35,484 nucleotides of DNA. Origin: an uncultured Prevotellaceae bacterium. Lineage in GTDB: Bacteria; Bacteroidota; Bacteroidia; Bacteroidales; Bacteroidaceae. This document shows positions 31,514 through 35,484 of the stretch, one piece after another. The DNA lies in assembly GCA_900316445.1 (NCBI GenBank), contig ONCZ01000040.1:1-35484 (forward strand), written 5' to 3'. The notes under the pieces are model-generated. The model saw nothing but the letters and a program-made list of their open reading frames with translations. It was not told the DNA's origin and searched no databases. The stretch's first letter is position 1, and each line of letters begins with the position of its first letter. Both the position numbers and the translations under genes were made by a program.

Positions 31514-31959
31514 ATGCTGTAATCAGATTTGAATGTGATACAATCCAATGCCGCTTTTGTGCAGAAGGCTATCTGATGAGTAGGATACTTGAACTTGGCC
31601 AATGCCCAGAATTGTTCGCGTGAAATTGTCCCTCGGATAAAGTCTGCTACGTAGTTATAAATCTGGTCGTCAGCCATTGCGCCTATCACGATGTCATAAT
31701 TGTGTGACTGTCCACTACGGCAGGCTACAACAAAATCAAGCCACTCATTGTTCATTTCCTTGAAATCAAGTACTTTCAGACCATCTTTTAAAGTGTAATC
31801 ATATATGTTAACTTTGGGAGTGTCATATTTACCGGCCCAACGTTCTGCCTGGTTCTTCAATAGCGTGCAATAGAATCCCATACCAAAGTCTTTCGTGTAT
31901 TTCCCTACTAATACACGTGGCTCCTCAATCTTTGTATAACTGCCGTGATATAATTCCAT
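31510..31959 (-). CDS. DUF3990-like protein with ADP-ribosyltransferase-type fold
   Basis: From the ATG at 31959 the protein is 149 aa. MELYHGSYTKIEEP (His5) and KDFGMGFYCT (Tyr30) followed by HQIAFCTKAAL (Gln129) match the pattern of DUF3990 proteins. That arrangement resembles the H-Y-E/Q catalytic layout of ADP-ribosyltransferase folds. No signal peptide is seen. It is translationally coupled to the DUF3791 partner. The ATG lies only 4 nt beyond the T-run of the tRNA terminator and I see no promoter between them, so expression may depend on read-through of the tRNA transcript. A TTG six bases upstream lies within the terminator tail and is rejected. Confidence 0.72.
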   Translation of the reverse strand: MELYHGSYTKIEEPRVLVGKYTKDFGMGFYCTLLKNQAERWAGKYDTPKVNIYDYTLKDGLKVLDFKEMNNEWLDFVVACRSGQSHNYDIVIGAMADDQIYNYVADFIRGTISREQFWALAKFKYPTHQIAFCTKAALDCITFKSDYSI

Positions 31960-31963
31960 ATAC

Positions 31964-31988
31964 AAAAATGAGGAGGTCTAACCTCCTC
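31964..31988 (-). terminator. Terminator of the tRNA-Ser/tRNA-Glu transcript
   Basis: On the minus strand GAGGAGGT, TAG loop, ACCTCCTC (31988-31970), then ATTTTTG. This is an 8-bp GC-rich stem with a T-run, 11 nt after the tRNA-Glu 3' end. Confidence 0.82.
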
Positions 31989-31998
31989 CTCCCTTTAG

Positions 31999-32070
31999 TA
32001 GTCGATAGGGGAATCGAACCCCTATGCCAAGATTGAGAATCTTGTATCCTAACCATTAGATGAATCGACC
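31999..32070 (-). tRNA. tRNA-Glu (anticodon CTC)
   Basis: The minus-strand sequence folds into a standard cloverleaf. The acceptor GGTCGAT pairs with ATCGACT (one G-U). The anticodon stem CAAGA/TCTTG has loop TTCTCAA (anticodon CTC, complement of 32035-32037). The T-arm is AGGGG-TTCGATT-CCCCT. No CCA is encoded. Confidence 0.92.
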
Positions 32071-32104
32071 ATCATGGTGCTTTCTCGGAGAAATCCCCTC
32101 GGTG

Positions 32105-32191
32105 CGGAAGGAGGGGGATTCGAACCCCCGGTACGGGAACCCGTACGGCAGTTTAGCAAACTGCTGGTTTCAGCCACTCACCCATCAACCT
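32105..32191 (-). tRNA. tRNA-Ser (anticodon GCT) with mismatched acceptor stem
   Basis: The D-arm (GGGTGAGTGG...AAACC), anticodon arm GCAGT-TTGCTAA-ACTGC (GCT, for AGC/AGU), long variable arm (GTACGGG/CCCGTAC) and T-arm GGGGG-TTCGAAT-CCCCC are all sound, and the 3' strand is TCCTTCC plus G. The 5' strand, however, reads AGGTTGA where GGAAGGA is expected. At most four of seven acceptor pairs form, one of them a wobble. The sequence CCAAGGTTGATGGG looks like the expected AAGGATGGG with TTG inserted and the leading GG changed. It may be a damaged tRNA gene. Confidence 0.8.
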
Positions 32192-32217
32192 TGGGGTTAT
32201 CTCCTCAAATGCGGGTG

Positions 32218-32249
32218 CAAAGGTACAACCTTTTTTTCAATCCTGCAAA
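32218..32249 (-). promoter_or_regulatory. Promoter of the tRNA-Ser(GCT)/tRNA-Glu operon
   Basis: On the minus strand TTTG (32249-32246), 20 nt, TACCTTTG (32225-32218). Identical elements and spacing drive the tRNA-Ser(CGA) gene at 250-281. Confidence 0.85.
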
Positions 32250-32258
32250 TATTTCGCC

Positions 32259-32278
32259 AACTTTTTTCGAAAAAAGTT
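32259..32278. terminator. 20-nt perfect palindrome at the end of the pepD operon
   Basis: AACTTTTTTCGAAAAAAGTT is self-complementary and overlaps the lipoprotein stop codon. In the minus direction it ends in a T-rich arm, so it can act as an intrinsic terminator ahead of the tRNA promoter ten bases away. Confidence 0.55.
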
Positions 32279-32639
32279 ATTTAAAGGCTATGACCTCCGT
32301 CAGCTCGGGATTGAGGTAGAAGGTGTTTTGCAGGGTGTCGCCCTGATGTACGTAGCTCATTCTCAGATAGTAAAGCTCTCCGTCGGGCACGTCGGGGTAG
32401 GAAATACCCTGTTTGAAGAGTGGAGCGCCGCGATGGCGCATCAGCTGGATGAGTGAGTCGCTGATCAGACGCGTGGTGCCGAGGTCGGAGAAGTCACGGT
32501 TGCTGATATCGTCGCCGCTGTTCTCCATATTCGCCTCTATGAAGGCCTTGACGGTCTGTTCAGCGCTGTGCTGCCGTCCGCACGAGGCGAACAGCAGCAT
32601 CAGGCCTATACCTATTATAATACACGCGCGCGAACTCAT
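32277..32639 (-). CDS. Small lipoprotein of unknown function
   Basis: This 120-aa protein has a lipoprotein signal peptide with lipobox LFASC (Cys20) after a hydrophobic IIIGIGLMLL core. The mature part is about 100 residues, mixed alpha/beta, with SAEQTVKAFIEANM and a beta-rich GELYYLRMSYVHQGDTLQNTFYLN. I do not recognise a family. Its ATG overlaps the pepD stop by 4 nt (ATGA), so it is translated with pepD. Confidence 0.75.
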   Translation of the reverse strand: MSSRACIIIGIGLMLLFASCGRQHSAEQTVKAFIEANMENSGDDISNRDFSDLGTTRLISDSLIQLMRHRGAPLFKQGISYPDVPDGELYYLRMSYVHQGDTLQNTFYLNPELTEVIAFK

Positions 32640-34096
32640 TGCTCGGGAATGTTACGGAGTACGTCGAGCAGATGATCCCAGACCATCTGTACGGTGGGGA
32701 TGTGAAGTCGCTCATCGGGCGTATGGACGAAGCGCAGGGTGGGGCCGAAGCTCACCATGTCGAGGTTGGGGTAACGCTCGGAGAAGAGGCCGCACTCCAG
32801 TCCGGCGTGGATGCCGCGCACAACGGGTTCCTTACCGAAAAGCTTCTTGTAAGAGCTGACCACGATCTCCTGCAGTTTCGAGTTGGCACGCATCTTCCAG
32901 GCGGGGTAGCCGTCAGAAGAAATAGCCTCTGCGCCTGCCAGTTCGAAGACGGCCTGGATGGTGGCACACATGTTGTCGAGGTTCGACATCACGTTGCTTC
33001 GCTGGGAAGACAGGATGTCGATGGTGGTCTCAGAGGAGTGTATGCTGGCGATGTTGCTCGATGTCTCGACCATACCGCCGAGGGCCTCGTCCTGACAGAT
33101 GGCGTAGATGCCGTTGTCCACAGCCTGTATGGCCCAGACGAACTTCTTTGCGACGGCGGGCTCGATGACTGTCTCGGCATCGGTCGACTCCATTGCGAAC
33201 TGCATCTGCGTGTCGGTGACGTGGAACTCGTCCTCCACCTCGGCGGCGAAGACGTTCCAGTCAGCGCGGATGTTCTCCTTGATGTCGTTGGGCACGGCGA
33301 TTACAAAGTAACCGTCGCGGGGGATGGCGTTGTGCAGCTTGCCGCTGTGGAACTGGGCGAGCCGGATGCCCTCGTAGCGCTTCATCTCCTGGAAGAGGAA
33401 CCGGCCGAGCAGCTTGATGGCGTTGGCACGCTTCTTATTGATGTCGTCGCCCGAGTGTCCGCCGATGAGGCCTTTCAGCGAGCCTTTGATGAAGAACGAG
33501 CCTTCGGCTGCGGCCTGACGCTCGAAGGTGAACTTGGCCTGGGTGTTTCGGCCGCCTGCACAACTGACGAAGATCTCGCCCTCGTCCTCAGAGTCGAGGT
33601 TGATCAGGTAGTCACCCGTCATGAAGCCGGCCTTCATGCCTTCGGCACCGGACAGCCCGGTCTCTTCGTCGCGGGTGAAGACGCACTCGATGGGGCCGTG
33701 CTCGATATCGTCGCTGCCGAGGATGGCCAGTTCGATGGCGCAGCCGATACCGTCGTCGGCACCGAGGGTGGTGCCTTCGGCCGTCAGCCATTCACCGTCG
33801 ACATAGGTCTTGATGGCATCACGGTCGAAATCGAACTCCACATCGACGAGTTTGTCGCACACCATGTCCATGTGACTCTGCAGGATGACAGTCTTGCGAC
33901 GCTCCATGCCCTTGGTGGCGGGCTTGCGGATGATCACGTTGCCCGTCTCGTCCACTTTAGTCTCCAGACCGTGGCTCTCGCCCCAGTTCTTCAAGTACTC
34001 AATCATCTTCTCTTCGCGCTTCGAGGGACGCGGAATCTCGTTAATCTTCGCAAATTCGGCGAAGACAATAGCCGGTTTTAAATCGTTTTTATTCAT
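32636..34096 (-). CDS. pepD: Aminoacyl-histidine dipeptidase (M20 peptidase)
   Basis: This 486-aa protein is in the PepD/carnosinase-like group of the M20 metallopeptidases. Zinc-site residues are visible: His75 and Asp77 in QSHMDMVCD, Asp114 in LGADDGIGCA, Glu144-Glu145 in RDEETGLSG, and later LDSEDEGE and a closing HAGLECG. A lid domain (about residues 205-385) lies between the two catalytic halves, starting KGLIGGHSGDDI. It cleaves Xaa-His dipeptides and other dipeptides, in the cytoplasm. It is divergent from a small membrane protein. Confidence 0.95.
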   Translation of the reverse strand: MNKNDLKPAIVFAEFAKINEIPRPSKREEKMIEYLKNWGESHGLETKVDETGNVIIRKPATKGMERRKTVILQSHMDMVCDKLVDVEFDFDRDAIKTYVDGEWLTAEGTTLGADDGIGCAIELAILGSDDIEHGPIECVFTRDEETGLSGAEGMKAGFMTGDYLINLDSEDEGEIFVSCAGGRNTQAKFTFERQAAAEGSFFIKGSLKGLIGGHSGDDINKKRANAIKLLGRFLFQEMKRYEGIRLAQFHSGKLHNAIPRDGYFVIAVPNDIKENIRADWNVFAAEVEDEFHVTDTQMQFAMESTDAETVIEPAVAKKFVWAIQAVDNGIYAICQDEALGGMVETSSNIASIHSSETTIDILSSQRSNVMSNLDNMCATIQAVFELAGAEAISSDGYPAWKMRANSKLQEIVVSSYKKLFGKEPVVRGIHAGLECGLFSERYPNLDMVSFGPTLRFVHTPDERLHIPTVQMVWDHLLDVLRNIPEQ

Positions 34097-34121
34097 TATT
34101 AATGCTATTTTTGAATTTATT

Positions 34122-34167
34122 TTTGGTATATTGCACGCTTATTCGTACCTTTGCACCCGCAAAAGTA
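34122..34167. promoter_or_regulatory. Overlapping divergent promoters, plus-strand gene and pepD
   Basis: The plus strand has TTTG (34122-34125), 20 nt, TACCTTTG (34146-34153), ahead of the ATG at 34174. The minus strand has TACTTTTG at 34167-34160, a possible -7 box for pepD with about 63 nt of leader and no clear -33. The boxes are 6 nt apart. Confidence 0.65.
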
Positions 34168-34173
34168 CAAAAA

Positions 34174-34407
34174 ATGATCGAGACTCTGCTCATATCGACG
34201 TTAATAATTGCTATCGGCATGGCTTTTTTTCTTGTCAGGGTGCTGTTGGTGAAGGGTGGAACCTTCAAATCGCAGCATATCCACGACTCGGAAGCGATGA
34301 AAGACAGGGGTATCCATTGCGTGATGGACCAGGATCGCGAGATGCGGCGGAAGAGTGAGTTCGCAGTAGAAGAGAAATTAGCAAGGACATCAGGACTACA
34401 GGAATAA
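34174..34407 (+). CDS. Small single-helix membrane protein, 77 aa
   Basis: From the ATG at 34174, 21 nt after the -7 box, an N-terminal hydrophobic helix (ETLLISTLIIAIGMAFFLVRVLL, about residues 3-25) is followed by a soluble basic tail with HIHDSEAMKDRGIHCVMDQDREMRRK. The RGIHCVxxQDRE-like motif appears to be a conserved feature of a Bacteroidetes family of unknown function. The last residues (ARTSGLQE) are encoded by the left arm of an 8-nt-period inverted repeat. The upstream in-frame extension overlaps the promoter and is rejected. Confidence 0.7.
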   Translation: MIETLLISTLIIAIGMAFFLVRVLLVKGGTFKSQHIHDSEAMKDRGIHCVMDQDREMRRKSEFAVEEKLARTSGLQE

Positions 34408-34435
34408 AAAGTCCTTAAGTCGTGTAGTCCGTTGC
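34381..34435. repeat. Phased-repeat inverted arrays, 8-nt unit (GGACTACA), starting inside a gene
   Basis: GGACATCA, GGACTACA, GGAATAAA (34385-34408) has an inverted partner of AGTCCTTA, AGTCGTGT, AGTCCGTT at 34410-34433. The stop codon of the 77-aa gene lies within the left array. The right arm, read in reverse complement, matches the left arm at 23507 at about 24 of 26 positions, so the two loci share a source. Confidence 0.85.
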
Positions 34436-34471
34436 AAAAAGAATAACAATAAACATACAAATAAACAAAAG

Positions 34472-35083
34472 ATGAAAAAGTACATTTTCTCCGCACTGGC
34501 CATCGCAGCGATGATGGTGTCGTGCAACAACCAGAGTCCCAAGATGGACGATCAGCCCGTTGCTGGCGATATTTCGGCTTCAGGTCTGAAGATTGCTTAC
34601 GTAGAGGTGGACTCTCTGATGACGCAGTACGACTTTGCCAAGGATTACAGCGTGACGCTCCAGAAGAAGTCGAACAATGCCCGTAACACGCTGACTACGA
34701 AGGGTAATGCCCTGCAGGCAGCCGTGAACAACTTCCAGCAGAAGCTGAACAACAACGGTTTCACCAGCCGCGAGCAGGCCGCTTCTCAGCAGGCCGCCAT
34801 CGAGCGTCAGCAGCGTGATCTCCAGGAACTGCAGGCCCGTCTGGAGAACGAGCTCGCCAACGAGACCGCCAAGTTCAACGAGACCCTCCGCGATTCGCTG
34901 CAGAACTTCCTCAAGGACTATAACAAGGACAAGCAGTTCAGTCTGATCCTCACCAAGCAGGGCGACAACATCCTGCTGGCCGACAAGAGGTTCGACATTA
35001 CCAACGATGTGATCAACGGCCTGAATAAGCGCTATAAGCCCGCTCCCAAGAAGGTCGACGAGAAGGCAGAGGAGAAGAAATAA
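34472..35083 (+). CDS. OmpH/Skp-like periplasmic chaperone, lipoprotein form
   Basis: This 203-aa protein has a signal peptide with lipobox MMVSC (Cys18). A short linker leads to the OmpH/Skp domain: the strand LKIAYVEVDSLMTQYDFAKDY (about residues 39-59), then a long coiled coil rich in Gln, Asn and Glu (about 60-150), and the closing strand ILTKQGDNILLADKRFDIT. Skp-type proteins hold unfolded outer-membrane proteins in the periplasm. Lipid attachment would tether it to a membrane, unlike soluble E. coli Skp. The tail is Lys/Glu rich (KKVDEKAEEKK). Confidence 0.87.
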   Translation: MKKYIFSALAIAAMMVSCNNQSPKMDDQPVAGDISASGLKIAYVEVDSLMTQYDFAKDYSVTLQKKSNNARNTLTTKGNALQAAVNNFQQKLNNNGFTSREQAASQQAAIERQQRDLQELQARLENELANETAKFNETLRDSLQNFLKDYNKDKQFSLILTKQGDNILLADKRFDITNDVINGLNKRYKPAPKKVDEKAEEKK

Positions 35084-35112
35084 GACAAAACTCTGTTCAA
35101 TATAAGATAAAA

Positions 35113-35148
35113 GAGGCAGAACCACAACGATTCCGCCTCCTTTTTTTT
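35113..35148 (+). terminator. Intrinsic terminator of the OmpH/Skp-like gene
   Basis: GAGGCAGAA (35113-35121) pairs with TTCCGCCTC (35131-35139), one A-C mismatch, with a 9-nt loop. It is followed by an 8-T run. Confidence 0.88.
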
Positions 35149-35187
35149 GCCGTTACACAAATGATGATATCTCAGTCTTTTGTTTCT

Positions 35188-35445
35188 TTACTTGAAGATT
35201 TCTGCCAATTTCCCTTTCAGTTCATCTCCATAGATATTGCGGGCGATGATGGTACCGTCTGGGGCAAAGAGGATGGTATGAGGGAGGGCGTCAATTCCGT
35301 AAAGTGCAGCTGGAATGTCCTGGGCATTGATGATCTGTGGATAAGGGATGCCGAGGTCACCTCAGATAAGTTTCCTTGAATAGTGTCAGGGCAGACGCTC
35401 AATAGTTATGACATCTTTCGAATGATTGCCATTTCATAAAAGCAC
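35188..35445 (-). pseudogene. Broken thioredoxin-like (AhpC/TSA-TlpA) gene
   Basis: The minus strand encodes a recognisable thioredoxin-fold C-terminus: DLGIPYPQIINAQ, GIDALPHTILFAPDGTII, GDELKGKLAEIFK, stop at 35190-35188. It contains the cis-proline in the LPHT motif. Upstream the frame is broken. KETYL is in another frame (an extra base near 35358-35366), KDVITIERL in a third, and a KVVLL strand ends in a TGA with no CxxC motif after it. The pieces keep thioredoxin order but need at least three frame changes, and the redox centre is absent. It is either a decayed gene or error-prone sequence at the window end. Confidence 0.7.
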
Positions 35446-35484
35446 CACTTTACAACAAGACAATTATGATGAGTGGTATGGGAT

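Noticed and set aside
31510-32200. Integrated mobile element at the tRNA genes
   Set aside because: No integrase, no duplicated tRNA 3' end and no terminal repeats seen near the DUF3990/DUF3791 pair; only AT-richness hints at transfer.
32060-32319. Short plus-strand frames over the tRNA pair
   Set aside because: They translate the complement of two tRNA genes and their promoter.
32639-34081. 480-aa plus-strand frame opposite pepD
   Set aside because: Antisense shadow of a clear M20 peptidase with all metal ligands; no start context and no family resemblance.

Overview
The window reads as a chromosomal segment from a Bacteroidales bacterium, most likely Prevotella-like. Evidence: the -7 box TAnnTTTG occurs upstream of most transcription units, several times with a TTTG at -33 spaced 19-20 nt; the primary sigma factor is short and lacks region 1.1; and Bacteroidetes-restricted families are present (Porin_10-type porin, DUF4468, DUF4293, the Bacteroidetes omega subunit, glucuronate isomerase UxaC). 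Most of it is ordinary housekeeping DNA. I see no insertion sequence, prophage, CRISPR array or rRNA operon.

Layout. 1-5.7 kb, mostly minus strand: tRNA-Ser(CGA), a YigZ/IMPACT protein, carB (no carA beside it), type I asparaginase. 5.8-10.2 kb: uxaC, an RluA-family pseudouridine synthase, a 50-aa membrane protein, an HD-domain protein, menA. 10.3-15.7 kb, minus: a DUF4468 protein, a 56-aa membrane protein and a putative porin in one coupled operon, then uvrB. 15.7-21.2 kb: bamD-rpoZ-DUF4293, prmA on the other strand, a secreted Trp/Tyr-repeat protein and a FadL-like outer-membrane protein. 21.2-24.9 kb: iorA-iorB-aminotransferase, a 2-keto acid/aromatic amino acid module. 24.9-27.9 kb, minus: htrA, rpoD and a secreted protein coupled to rpoD. 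28.2-30.3 kb: RNase P RNA running directly into a 5'-truncated ABC-F gene. 30.3-32.2 kb, minus: two tRNAs, a terminator, then a DUF3990 (ADP-ribosyltransferase-like)/DUF3791 pair overlapping into a HAD phosphatase. 32.3-35.5 kb: a lipoprotein and pepD, a small membrane protein, an OmpH/Skp-like lipoprotein and a broken thioredoxin-like gene.

The strongest unexplained signal is a dispersed class of short-period repeats. At more than a dozen sites, a 7-, 8- or 9-nt word is repeated 3-4 times. Often the same array occurs again in inverted orientation after a 16-53 nt loop, giving hairpins with arms of 25-29 nt. The word differs between loci but the architecture is the same. The arrays begin at stop codons, carry Shine-Dalgarno-like words, and in prmA, the porin signal peptide and one C-terminus they are translated. 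Other points worth a second look: the rnpB-ettA junction, a tRNA-Ser(GCT) with a poorly paired acceptor stem, an rpoD promoter lying inside its only ATG-started N-terminus, and near-leaderless starts of uvrB and bamD.
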